64,000 bases of DNA from Afipia massiliensis (GTDB lineage: Bacteria > Pseudomonadota > Alphaproteobacteria > Rhizobiales > Xanthobacteraceae), in assembly GCF_014203115.1 (NCBI RefSeq), contig NZ_JACHIJ010000011.1, positions 18,850 through 82,849 on the forward strand, read 5' to 3'. Of the stretch, positions 25,751 through 33,364 are shown in pieces. The translations under genes and the position numbers were made by a program. Numbering within the stretch: position 1 is the stretch's first letter; every line of letters begins with the position of its first letter. The notes beneath the pieces are model-generated. The model was given only the letters and a program-made list of their open reading frames with translations, did not search any database and was not told the origin of the DNA.

Positions 25751-26068
25751 TTGCTCACCGCCAAGAGGTGAGGCTCCAAGGGATCGACGGGTCCGAGTTT
25801 CATCGATGCGCGGCCGGCATCTAGAGACCATTTGACTCCAATTCGAAATCGTAAAGTGTCGGTTCAATAGAATCAACTTATCGTAGGCATGCGGTATTTG
25901 TTAACGTATGTCAGCGTCGCTCCAAGGCGCCCATCCATCAGTGGCGAGGGACAAAAGCGACATGAGGATAGTCGTCCGAATATGTGGTCGGGGGCCTGGC
26001 AGCGGGAATTCGTATTCCTCGACGCAATCGGCTGCGTCCTTTGTTCGCGGCCTTAGTAGGGATCGGTC

Positions 26069-26518
26069 GTGACGTCGATACTGGCAAAGGACAAAGAGTC
26101 GGAAGTGATCGCCAGTTTCGCTCGCCAGGGGCTGTTGCGGATGATTGGCGCTGAACTGACAGGCCTTACGCCGGGGCGCTGCACGATCGCAGTACCATTT
26201 TCCGAGGAGGTAGGGCAGCAGCAGGGCTTTTTCCATGGGGGAATTATCGGCGCCATCGCAGACACGGCCGGCGGTTATGCGGCGCTGACATTGTTGCCGG
26301 TGGGTAGCGAAGTTCTGACACTCGAATTTAAGATCAACTTTCTCCGACCGGCCGCCGGCGACCGCCTCTCGGCTGAGGGTATGGTGTTGCGGGCGGGGCG
26401 ATCAGTCTGCGTGACCCGGGTGGATATCTTCGCCGAACGAGACGGGCAACGCGCGCTTTGTGCCGCTTTGCAACAGAGTATGATGCGCGCGCCTGACCCG
26501 AGTGAAAGTCTTAGCTGA
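26069..26518 (+). CDS. PaaI-type hotdog-fold thioesterase
   Basis: A 149-aa acyl-CoA thioesterase. The hotdog core is visible in 'FSEEVGQQQGFFHGGIIGAIADTAGGYAA' (HGG with catalytic residues nearby) and 'TLEFKINFLRPAAGDRLSAEG'. The start is a GTG at 26069 with TAGG upstream. It begins the string of genes up to 30217 that includes the RidA/Fe-S unit. The substrate is likely an aryl- or short-chain acyl-CoA from catabolism. Confidence 0.88.
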   Translation: MTSILAKDKESEVIASFARQGLLRMIGAELTGLTPGRCTIAVPFSEEVGQQQGFFHGGIIGAIADTAGGYAALTLLPVGSEVLTLEFKINFLRPAAGDRLSAEGMVLRAGRSVCVTRVDIFAERDGQRALCAALQQSMMRAPDPSESLS

Positions 26519-26683
26519 AGGCTTCCCATCCGGGCCTTTCCTGAGGAGAATCATCGAGGCGACAATGTTGAGACTGTTTTACACCCCACCATATGGTGCT
26601 GCGATAGAGCAGCTGGCGCAATCGCTGCCAGCGCACCTGCTTCTCTCAAGGCGTCGGCGGCCAATCATCAATGGAGAATGCCT

Positions 26684-26977
26684 ATGCCCAAGGCCTACTG
26701 GATCGGCCGCGTCTCGATCCGTGACGAGCAGCGTTACCCGGCTTACCTGGCGGCGGCGAATACAGCTTTCATGAAATATGGAGGTCGCTTCATCGTGCGC
26801 GGCGGATCGTTCGAAGCCATGGAAGGGGAGTCGCGCGAGCGCAACGTCGTGGTCGAATTTCGGGATCGGTCCACGGCGGTGGCCTGCTATCGGAGCCTGG
26901 AGTACCGGAAGGCGTTGGCCATTCGTCAACTGATTGCCGATGCGGACATGATCATCATCGATGGTATCGCTGACTAA
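26684..26977 (+). CDS. DUF1330 family protein
   Basis: A 97-aa dimeric alpha/beta-barrel fold protein: 'KAYWIGRVSIRDEQRYPAYLAAANTAFMKYGGRF' and 'VVVEFRDRSTAVACYRSLEYRKAL' with the usual DUF1330 spacing. The function is unknown, though members occur with catabolic operons. The ATG at 26684 is favoured over 26678 because GGAGA lies six bases before it. A second member is at 29927 and a broken one at 50612-51023. Confidence 0.88.
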   Translation: MPKAYWIGRVSIRDEQRYPAYLAAANTAFMKYGGRFIVRGGSFEAMEGESRERNVVVEFRDRSTAVACYRSLEYRKALAIRQLIADADMIIIDGIAD

Positions 26978-27461
26978 CTCCCTGCGTCTGCGTGAAATTG
27001 TTTCAGCTTTCTCGGGATCAAATCATTTGCCGCGGATGCTGACGGCGTGCAGATGTCTGCGCGAACCGAACCTATGCTGCGAGATCTTGGTCGCTTACGG
27101 GTGAAGAGTGCCTTGGGAGGTGAGCCGCAGGGCGTGAGTTACTCAGACGAAAGATTGTGCTTCGTCTACCCGCCCTTCAGCCTTGCGTGACCGACACGAG
27201 AGTGATCAGTGCGGGTCGCCGACGCTTGCGACGTTAGCGAGACGAGGACAGATACAAAAATTCATTCTTTTGCAAGCACGACCGGCCACTCACGCGTGGA
27301 TGACGCAATTCGGCGGCCTCGACTTTTCCGTCTCGCGCGCCTGATGCATTCACTGCAGGTCAGTCGGACCTTCCTCCCATTCGTCAATGTCAACTTGTTA
27401 ACAGTGGCCCGCGCCGATGCATGCTAATCATGTCTTCCTATCAGGACCCTATGGAGACGGC
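26978..27461. other. Gap before the RidA/Fe-S operon
   Basis: About 480 bp with no supported gene. An open frame at 27209-27427 has no family motif. This stretch should hold the promoter of the downstream operon; no perfect FNR/FixK box was found. Confidence 0.4.
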
Positions 27462-27851
27462 ATGGCACGGCAAGCGCTGCAACTCGGCAAGCATTTCGAA
27501 ACCACAGTTCCCTTCTCGCTGGGGGTGGTTTGGACCGGACGCACGTTGCAGACCGCGGGGATCACGGCGCGTAATGCCAACGGCGACGTCGTCGGCGCCG
27601 GCGATATGCGTGCGCAGGTCACACAAATCTTTGCAAATCTCGCCGACATTCTGACCGCGGCCGGAGCAAGCTTCGAAAAGGTAGTGAAGTTCACGATCTT
27701 CACCACCGACATTCACCGCTTCAACGTCGATACCTCTGATATTCGCCTGGCCTACTTCAAGGGCCGGCCGGCCGCGACGCTGGTGGAGGTCTCGAAACTG
27801 GTCGATCCGCGCATGCTCGTTGAAATCGAAGCAATCGTTTGCCTGGATTGA
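27462..27851 (+). CDS. RidA/YjgF-fold protein lacking the catalytic Arg
   Basis: A 129-aa trimeric Rid-fold protein: 'TVPFSLGVVWTGRTLQTAGI', 'QIFANLADILTAAGASFEKVVKFTIF' and 'RPAATLVEVSKLVDPRMLVEIEAI'. In active RidA deaminases the last block reads PARSxVEVxxL with Arg105. Here residue 105 is Ala (PAATLVEV), so 2-aminoacrylate hydrolysis is unlikely. The ATG at 27462 (GGAG five bases upstream) is better than 27417. Two bases separate its stop from the Fe-S protein start. Confidence 0.9.
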   Translation: MARQALQLGKHFETTVPFSLGVVWTGRTLQTAGITARNANGDVVGAGDMRAQVTQIFANLADILTAAGASFEKVVKFTIFTTDIHRFNVDTSDIRLAYFKGRPAATLVEVSKLVDPRMLVEIEAIVCLD

Positions 27852-27853
27852 GG

Positions 27854-29212
27854 ATGGATCTTTCACCGACCACATCACTGCACAAATTCCTCGACAGCGA
27901 GGCGCAAGCGATCGCTGCCGCCTGTACCAAATGCGGCAAATGCGTTGAGGTCTGTCCTGTCGTTCCATTTGGCGCGGCGGCGGGCCAGCCTGCAAGCTTC
28001 GTCGCTGGCGGCATCATCGACTTTCTCGCGCGGGGGGATGCACTTGGCGCGGCTTCCGAAGCTTGGGCTTCGAGTTGCAACGGTTGCGGGCTGTGCATTC
28101 CGGAGTGCCCGGAAGGCATCAACCCGCGAAAAATGCTGGCGTTGGCAGGGGCAAAGGCGTCGTCACAGGGGTCGAAGACGCCGGAATTGTTCCGCCAGAT
28201 GTCGCGCGCCATCAAGATCATGCTGGCAATGCAGATCGTTCCCGAAGAGTTTCGACGCCTGTTCACGCCACCGGCAACCCGTAGCGTGCCAGTCGTGTTT
28301 TATCTTGGATGCAACGCGCTGCGTACACCGCATCTGCTGTTCAACTCCATGGCCGTACTTGACGCGCTCGATGTTGATTACGAGGTGGTCGGTGGCCCTT
28401 CGTCCTGCTGCGGCGTCATCGCGACCAAGTGGGAAGGCAAGATCGATACCGGCGCGCGCGTGACGGCGAACACAATCGACCGTTTCGAGGGCTTTCGCCC
28501 AGAAAAAGTACTGAACTGGTGTCCGACCTGCCAGCTGCATCTCGGTGAGACGCTAGAAGGCCATCGTCCACGTTCATACGACTTCGATCACCTGACGAAA
28601 TACCTAGCGAGCCGAATCGATGAATTGCGGGCAAAGTTCGTATCGCCATTCCCCAGGCGCGTCATCGTGCATGCCCATGTCGGGCGCGCCGACATCTGTC
28701 ACGACGTCGACACGCTGCTGCGCGCCATTCCCGGCCTTGAGATTGTTGAGACGGTGTTCGAGTCCGGCTATACCTGCGGAGGCTCGGGCTGCAGCAAGGC
28801 GCCGGAGCTCGCCGCACGCGAGCATGCCGAGCTGATCGAACGCGCACATGCAACGAAAGCGGACATCCTTGTCACGCTCTATCACGGTTGCCATGGGGTC
28901 TTTGTGGGTGCTGAGACGCAAGGCCACTTTCGTGTGCTGAATTTCACCGATCTCCTGGTGGAAGCGCTTGGCGGAATTCCTCATCCGGACCGATTAAAGC
29001 AGTTCAGTTTGCTCGGGGATTGGCAGATGATCGTCGACGACGCCCGGCCTTACCTTCTGGCCAACGGGCTCGACATCGACCAGGACTGGCTGAAACGACA
29101 TGGCCCCACACTCTTCGCCGCGCTCGAATTCAAGGGACATCTCGACTGCTTCGAGGCGCCCGGTGCGCCGGGGACAGCAGGAGCGAGACACGTCCATGGC
29201 GTTGCCGGCTGA
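27854..29212 (+). CDS. GlpC/HdrD-like iron-sulfur oxidoreductase subunit
   Basis: A 452-aa protein. Two ferredoxin-type 4Fe-4S motifs lie near residues 25-85 ('CTKCGKCVEVCP' and 'CNGCGLCIPECP'). Two Cys-rich CCG domains follow: one with 'FYLGCNALRTPH', 'SSCCGVIATKWEGK' and 'NWCPTCQ', the other with 'ADICHDVDTLL', 'TCGGSGCSKAPE' and 'LYHGCHGVF'. This is the layout of GlpC, GlcF and HdrD, which pass electrons between a flavoprotein or thiol substrate and a membrane carrier. No flavin partner gene is adjacent, which is unusual. The crp-like gene overlaps its end by 17 bp. Confidence 0.88.
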   Translation: MDLSPTTSLHKFLDSEAQAIAAACTKCGKCVEVCPVVPFGAAAGQPASFVAGGIIDFLARGDALGAASEAWASSCNGCGLCIPECPEGINPRKMLALAGAKASSQGSKTPELFRQMSRAIKIMLAMQIVPEEFRRLFTPPATRSVPVVFYLGCNALRTPHLLFNSMAVLDALDVDYEVVGGPSSCCGVIATKWEGKIDTGARVTANTIDRFEGFRPEKVLNWCPTCQLHLGETLEGHRPRSYDFDHLTKYLASRIDELRAKFVSPFPRRVIVHAHVGRADICHDVDTLLRAIPGLEIVETVFESGYTCGGSGCSKAPELAAREHAELIERAHATKADILVTLYHGCHGVFVGAETQGHFRVLNFTDLLVEALGGIPHPDRLKQFSLLGDWQMIVDDARPYLLANGLDIDQDWLKRHGPTLFAALEFKGHLDCFEAPGAPGTAGARHVHGVAG

Positions 29213-29930
29213 AACCGCAATCTCGGCGCAGAGGATTTCGCCGAAATGGAGCATCGCCATCGACGGTCTCGATGCGGCGCAGCGGCAGGTGATCCTCGAT
29301 CGCATGAAGGGACTTTCTTTCGACCCGCGTGAGATCCTGTTCGATCAAGGCGAGCCGAGCGACACGTTGCTTCTGATCAACGAGGGGCGTGTACGGTTAT
29401 TCCAGACGCTCGAGAACGGCGAGGAGTTCGTTTTTGGCATCTGTCTGCCTGGCACAATTTTGGGATTGGCGTCAGTGGTGGCTGCACAGCCGCGTGTTCT
29501 CTCTGCGGCCGCCTTGGACCCAGCGGCTATTTCGGTAATGACACGGCAAGATTTACTCTTCTGCTTGTCGTCGATTCCGGCCTTCCACTGGAACGTAACG
29601 CGATTGCTGGCGATCCTGTCTATCGAAAGCATCGAGCGAAGCGGACCGATGGCGTTGGATTCGGCCTCCGTGCGGCTCGGCTCGGCTCTGAAATCGCTAG
29701 CGCGACCGGAGAAGGTGGCCGGCGTGGAGCGACTCGAAATTTGCGGTGTCACGCAGCAGGAACTTGCCAAAATGGTCGGCGTGAGCCGGAGTTGGGTCGC
29801 GATCGCGCTGTCGGAATTTGAGCGGCATGGGCTAATATCGAAAGGTCGTGGCCGCATCGTAATTGAGAATGTCAGACGGCTCGACGGATTCATCGCCGCC
29901 GAGCGCAACACCGAACGAGGAACTTCATGA
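29196..29930 (+). CDS. Crp/Fnr-family transcriptional regulator
   Basis: A 244-aa protein. A cyclic-nucleotide-binding beta-roll lies at residues ~40-140 ('LFDQGEPSDTLLLINEGRVRLFQT', 'CLPGTILGLASVVAAQPR'), and a winged helix-turn-helix lies near residues 185-230 ('GVTQQELAKMVGVSRSWVAIALSEFE'). It lacks the N-terminal Cys cluster of FNR, so oxygen sensing by an Fe-S cluster is not indicated. The ATG at 29196 lies within the Fe-S gene; a longer frame to 29100 would be mostly overlap. It shares a four-base ATGA overlap with the DUF1330 gene and probably controls this operon. Confidence 0.88.
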   Translation: MALPAETAISAQRISPKWSIAIDGLDAAQRQVILDRMKGLSFDPREILFDQGEPSDTLLLINEGRVRLFQTLENGEEFVFGICLPGTILGLASVVAAQPRVLSAAALDPAAISVMTRQDLLFCLSSIPAFHWNVTRLLAILSIESIERSGPMALDSASVRLGSALKSLARPEKVAGVERLEICGVTQQELAKMVGVSRSWVAIALSEFERHGLISKGRGRIVIENVRRLDGFIAAERNTERGTS

Positions 29931-30217
29931 GTGTCTACGTTATTGCCCAACTGAAATTCAAGCAACGCGACCTCTACGATCGCTACCAGTCGCGCTTCTC
30001 GGGCGTATTCAAGAACTTCGTCGGCAAGGTCCTGGTCGCTGAAGAAAATCCGTTGGTACTGGAAGGTGAATGGCCGCGCGACAAGGTCGTGATGATGGAG
30101 TTTCCCGACGCAGACGCTGCGCAAAATTTCCTGGGTTCACCCGAGTACCAGGCGATCGCGGTGGATCGTAAGGCCGGTGCAGACGGAGTGGTGCTTATGT
30201 TGCGGGGTTTAGGATAA
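29927..30217 (+). CDS. DUF1330 family protein
   Basis: A 96-aa protein: 'MSVYVIAQLKFKQRDLYDRYQSRF', 'VLVAEENPLVLEGEWPRDKV' and 'MEFPDADAAQNFLGSPEYQAI', all standard DUF1330 blocks. Its ATG overlaps the regulator stop (ATGA), so it is translated from the same message. It is the last gene of the RidA/Fe-S operon and the second DUF1330 protein in 3.3 kb. Confidence 0.9.
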   Translation: MSVYVIAQLKFKQRDLYDRYQSRFSGVFKNFVGKVLVAEENPLVLEGEWPRDKVVMMEFPDADAAQNFLGSPEYQAIAVDRKAGADGVVLMLRGLG

Positions 30218-30371
30218 CGCAAACAGTCGATCCAGTCCGTCAACTCGTCGATTCTGTCACACAGAAAGTCTTTCAGGCTGCGAATTGACTTGGCTCTACC
30301 AGCATGCGCCGGTCCAACTCGTCATTTCCTACCATCGTAGATGCCTAGTTCCGATCACCGGATTAATTGAT

Positions 30372-30402
30372 CCGCGCCGCGTTCTGGTGGCGCGGCTTTT
30401 TT
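30372..30402 (+). terminator. Intrinsic terminator
   Basis: CCGCGCC (30372-30378) pairs with GGCGCGG (30389-30395), followed by CTTTTTTG. Same structure as at 12129. It can end the plus-strand operon ending at 30217. Confidence 0.88.
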
Positions 30403-30465
30403 GTTCTGGCTGTCCGTCATGCCAATGTGGAGCCCAGCTTTTGATCCGGCACGGGCGTCCAGTCG

Positions 30466-30663
30466 TCAGGTTGGCCGCTCGAGAGGCGCTTCGCCATCGA
30501 GCCAGTCCTGTTCGTCGGCGAGGGCACGCCACGCCTCCGCCATTCGGCGGTATCGTTTCGCTTTGATCTCATCGTTCGCAGCCTCCGCGAGTTGCAGGCA
30601 ATTCTCGGCGTTCTCTCGAAACGCGCTGGATTCCTTAACGGTCGTGGTTTTTGCTTTATCCAT
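30466..30663 (-). CDS. Small conserved 'ADEQDWLDG' protein (65 aa)
   Basis: The product includes 'SAFRENAENCLQLAEAANDE', 'RYRRMAEAWRALADEQDWLD' and a short tail. This helical pattern is found in many short proteins of the Bradyrhizobium group, with unknown role. It lies inside the duplicated block, and its twin at 12223-12420 has a stop at codon 11, so this is the surviving copy. Confidence 0.75.
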   Translation of the reverse strand: MDKAKTTTVKESSAFRENAENCLQLAEAANDEIKAKRYRRMAEAWRALADEQDWLDGEAPLERPT

Positions 30664-30751
30664 GGTCGATCCGGCTTTTCACGCCCGAGGATCTCGGCGG
30701 GCCGTGCACAATATGAGCGACGGCCGCTTGCGCCACAAGGTCCGGCACCTG

Positions 30752-31085
30752 ACCATCCGCCGCAAGCATGTTTTCGGCGACGCCGGCCAGAACGTGCGGG
30801 GTCTTGTTGCTTGGCTTTGGGCAGGGTGTAGGCCCGTGCGTCTGACAACGTGACGATTACCTCGCCGTTCGCGGGAGCCACGGGGCGGATGCCGCAGGAG
30901 GCTTACGCGCGGCTGTAGTAGATTCGGATGGTCGCAAAAGGCGAATGCTCACCGGCCGCTGGCAGCCCGCGCTATGCTATTTCATCCGTGTTCTGAAGCG
31001 TTGCGGCGGGAGACGATAAGCAAGCCAAGTCGGTCATTTCATAACTATGTATGTCCGCGTCTGGCGCAAAGCCGACATTCGCGAA
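30752..31085. other. Gap between the duplicated block and the first repeat array
   Basis: Starts with weaker similarity to 12509 onward, then nothing that I can identify. Confidence 0.35.
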
Positions 31086-31193
31086 CTGACAAGAAGAAAG
31101 CTGAGATGGGGTCAGTCAGCTAACTGACAAGAAAATAGCGAAAATGGAGTCGGTCGCTAACTGATAAAGAATCGTCGGAAAGCTTATCAGTTA
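31086..31193 (+). repeat. Tandem 37-38 bp units, array A
   Basis: Units start with CTGACAAG or CTGATAAA at 31086, 31124 and 31161 (spacings 38 and 37). Each full unit ends with a block like ATGGAGTCGGTCGCTAA. The last unit closes with an inverted copy: TAACTGATAA at 31158-31167 pairs perfectly with TTATCAGTTA at 31184-31193. Arrays B (35426) and C (55327) have the same plan. Confidence 0.85.
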
Positions 31194-31453
31194 CTTCATG
31201 TGCGAATGCCTGCTTTTTGCGTTAGGCGGACAACCGGATTAACGCTCGGCGTGCCGCATCTCGTCACCAGCCTCGTTGCACCGGAGGAAAAACTGGCCGC
31301 CGCCCCGGCGCGTATTACTCTTCCCAGTTGAACAAAATTGCGCCTGACTCAGGAAAGCAGTCCTGATTGGAGCTGCGCGGCTGGTCGCAAGCACCCTTGC
31401 AGGAGGCGGTCTGCCGTAGCGCCGGCGTGGGCGCAGTTGCAAACTTTCATTTA
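31194..31453. other. Gap upstream of the tautomerase operon
   Basis: No supported gene. A minus-strand open frame at 31239-31469 shows no known motif and has no ribosome binding site. Confidence 0.35.
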
Positions 31454-31490
31454 AGGGTATATACCTCAATTGAGATGTGGGTATGTACCG
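31454..31490 (+). promoter_or_regulatory. Two MarR-type operator-like palindromes before the tautomerase gene
   Basis: GGGTATATACC (31455-31465) and GGGTATGTACC (31479-31489), 24 bp apart, lie 43-78 bp before the tautomerase start. The same core, GGGTGTATACCC, sits in the MarR gene leader at 32550-32561. This suggests one regulator binding all three sites. Confidence 0.6.
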
Positions 31491-31531
31491 ACGTTTGAGT
31501 GACTCGCTATGTCGCAGGAGGGGATGGTTTA

Positions 31532-31915
31532 ATGCCTTTGGTAAAACTGAACATTCGTCGCGGAAGACCCGCCGAACTCAGGCGCAAGATTTTGAGTGCG
31601 GTCCAGTCTGCGCTGGTTGAGACAATGAGCGTGCCTGATGCCGACAAGTTTCAACTCGTCAATCAGTATGACGAGGAGGATTTCGTCCACACGGCGGCAT
31701 ACCTCGACATGAATTACTCTCGCGATCTTGTCATGATCGAGATCATTTTTATCGAGGGGCGGAGCGACGAGATTAAGAAGTCTTTGATTGCTGCGATCAG
31801 CAAAAAGATTGTCGCGGCGACCGGAATGAATTCGGATGATGTTTTCCTGATGATTCAAGAAGTTAACCGTACAAACGTCTCCTTCGGCCGGGGCGTGGCG
31901 CAGCGAGCAGCTTGA
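31532..31915 (+). CDS. Tautomerase/MIF-fold enzyme
   Basis: A 127-aa member of the 4-oxalocrotonate tautomerase superfamily with the key Pro right after Met ('MPLVKLNIRRGRPAELRRKILSAVQSALVE'), which is the catalytic base after Met removal. Two beta-alpha-beta units are seen, the second near 'MIEIIFIEGRSDEIKKSLIAAI'. The length suggests a fused, trimeric form. AGGAGG is ten bases upstream, and the longer frame to 31499 is not needed. It runs 11 bp before a RidA-like gene; a relative is at 55941. Confidence 0.85.
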   Translation: MPLVKLNIRRGRPAELRRKILSAVQSALVETMSVPDADKFQLVNQYDEEDFVHTAAYLDMNYSRDLVMIEIIFIEGRSDEIKKSLIAAISKKIVAATGMNSDDVFLMIQEVNRTNVSFGRGVAQRAA

Positions 31916-31925
31916 GGAGATTGTA

Positions 31926-32516
31926 ATGAGATTTATGTCGAGACGTATGTTTTCAGCGATTGCCGTCGCAGCCCCTGCGATTATCGTGAAGGTTGGAGAG
32001 GCTGCAGCGCAAGGCGGCGGTGTCATCGACGCCAAGCTGCAGGAACGGAATATCGTGCTTCCGAAACCGACGTTCGTTCCTGCCGATGTTGCAAGAATTC
32101 CAATCAGATGGGTCATTGTGCAGGGTGACCGCGCCTACATCTCGGGGCATGTGGCATCGGATCCTGCGGGCGTCATTGGCACTGCGGAGGGCGGTCCCTA
32201 TGGCAAGGTCGGGAAAGAGGTGTCGGAAAAAGAGGCGTACGATTATGCGCGGCGGGTGGGTCTTTCCATTTTGGCCGATCTGAAGCGCGAACTCGGCACG
32301 CTGGATCGGGTAGATCGTTGGCTTCGTGTTTTTGGCATGGTGAATGCCATCGACGGATTCGCCAAGCAGCCGGCGGTCGTCAATGGTTTCTCTGATCTCA
32401 TTCTCGACGTGTGGGGACCGGACCGTGGCACGCATGCGCGCTCCGCTGTTGGCCTGGCTGGACTCCCGTTCAACGCTCCGGTCGAGATTGAAGCGGAAGT
32501 CCTGATACGCGCCTGA
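31926..32516 (+). CDS. Exported RidA-like protein
   Basis: A 196-aa protein. The N-terminus 'MRFMSRRMFSAIAVAAPAII' is an export signal with two Arg, so Tat export is possible. The Rid domain follows: 'WVIVQGDRAYISGHVASDPAG', 'LSILADLKRELGTLDRVDRWLRVFG' and 'ARSAVGLAGLPFNAPVEIEAEV', in which the Arg missing from the 27462 homologue is kept. Exported Rid proteins with this length are common in proteobacterial catabolic loci. It follows the tautomerase gene by 10 bp, so they are one operon. Confidence 0.88.
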   Translation: MRFMSRRMFSAIAVAAPAIIVKVGEAAAQGGGVIDAKLQERNIVLPKPTFVPADVARIPIRWVIVQGDRAYISGHVASDPAGVIGTAEGGPYGKVGKEVSEKEAYDYARRVGLSILADLKRELGTLDRVDRWLRVFGMVNAIDGFAKQPAVVNGFSDLILDVWGPDRGTHARSAVGLAGLPFNAPVEIEAEVLIRA

Positions 32517-32545
32517 CGGTTGGGCGATAAATTGACGAATCCATA

Positions 32546-32565
32546 ATGCGGGTGTATACCCGCAT
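32546..32565 (+). promoter_or_regulatory. MarR operator-like inverted repeat
   Basis: ATGCGGGT (32546-32553) and ACCCGCAT (32558-32565) are perfect inverted arms around GTAT, directly before the MarR start at 32567. The core matches the two sites before the tautomerase gene. Confidence 0.7.
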
Positions 32566-32566
32566 C

Positions 32567-32986
32567 ATGGATATGGATACATGCATCTGCACAGGCTTGC
32601 GGCAGGCCGCCTTTGACATCACGGAAATCTACGATTCATATCTGGAGCCGTCCGGCCTAAAGATTACGATGTTCAGGGTTCTGCGGCGGCTATCCTCCGC
32701 GGAGCAGGCTTCGATTACGGAGCTTGCCGTTATCGTGGGTGTGGACAGGAGCACGCTCGGCCGCAACCTGCGAGTCCTGGAGCGAATGAATCTTGTGGCC
32801 TTTGAAGAGGCCGAAGATGCGCGGAGCAGAACGATTGTCCTTACCGCCTTGGGCCGGACAACGCTCGCGAAAGCGACCCCGTTGTGGGTAAAAGCGCAGA
32901 CAAAAATGCGTTCGGTGCTTGGAGAAGAATTGAAGTCGGTCTTTGTAGCCATGACGAAGGTCAAGCACGCAGCAGAGGCTCAATAA
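32567..32986 (+). CDS. MarR-family transcriptional regulator
   Basis: A 139-aa winged-helix regulator: 'CICTGLRQAAFDITEIYDSYL', 'ITELAVIVGVDRSTLGRNLRVLERMNLVA' (recognition helix) and the 'EDARSRTIVLTALG' wing. Two Cys near the N-terminus (CIC) are typical of a subgroup in which they may sense oxidants. The ATG at 32567 lies directly after a palindrome, so it probably represses itself and the tautomerase/RidA operon 50 bp upstream. Confidence 0.9.
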   Translation: MDMDTCICTGLRQAAFDITEIYDSYLEPSGLKITMFRVLRRLSSAEQASITELAVIVGVDRSTLGRNLRVLERMNLVAFEEAEDARSRTIVLTALGRTTLAKATPLWVKAQTKMRSVLGEELKSVFVAMTKVKHAAEAQ

Positions 32987-33061
32987 GGCAATCAATCTCC
33001 GGCAAAGCAATCTTCGCCCATCGATCTGGAGCGCTTCTGCGGTTCGGCGATGTTCTCGCCG

Positions 33062-33259
33062 TCACGTTTTTTGGACCACCTGATGAAGGATGTCGCGCAG
33101 GTCCGACGCAGCGGAAGATAGCTCGGCTCTCGTCAGCATCCGCTGTTCGATCGGAGGCAGCGGCGGAAAACCGAACTCCGTAACGGCGTCGCGAATACCT
33201 GGCGGGATGCGGTGGTGGTTGGGTGAGATGCCGTATCCGGAGCGGAGGGCTGCCCACAC
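33062..33259 (-). pseudogene. C-terminal stub of a LysR-type regulator
   Basis: About 60 codons reading 'SGYGISPNHHRIPPGIRDAVTEFGFPPLPPI' and 'EQRMLTRAELSSAASDLRDI', which fits the tail of LysR-type effector domains. The N-terminal DNA-binding domain is absent. It is divergent from the MFS gene, and LysR regulators often face YbfB/YjiJ transporters. The regulator seems to have been lost by deletion. Confidence 0.55.
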
Positions 33260-33364
33260 ACTAGGGAGGACTAGGTGTTGTCAAAGACAGTGGCGCAGCC
33301 GATTATCATGCCCGATCTAATCGACCATCATCGTCGATGTGTGCAACAGAGTCGAAATGGAGCG

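Larger units (their letters stand above)
30365..30751 (+). repeat. 387-bp duplicated block, copy 2
   Basis: Matches 12122-12508 with no gaps and one seen mismatch (C at 30633). This copy keeps the 65-aa gene intact. It begins 147 bp after the DUF1330 stop, so the block was added behind the operon, bringing its own terminator. Confidence 0.95.

Noticed and set aside
27209..27427. 72-codon frame before the Rid gene
   Set aside because: No ribosome binding site or motif; the next gene's true start is at 27462.
30417..30881. Long minus-strand frames (154 codons) through the duplicated block
   Set aside because: They are in a different frame from the 65-aa family protein and show no conserved motif.
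31086..31193. Possible CRISPR array because of regular 37-bp spacing
   Set aside because: Constant blocks make up most of each unit, with only about eight variable bases; there are no spacers of CRISPR length, no leader and no cas genes.
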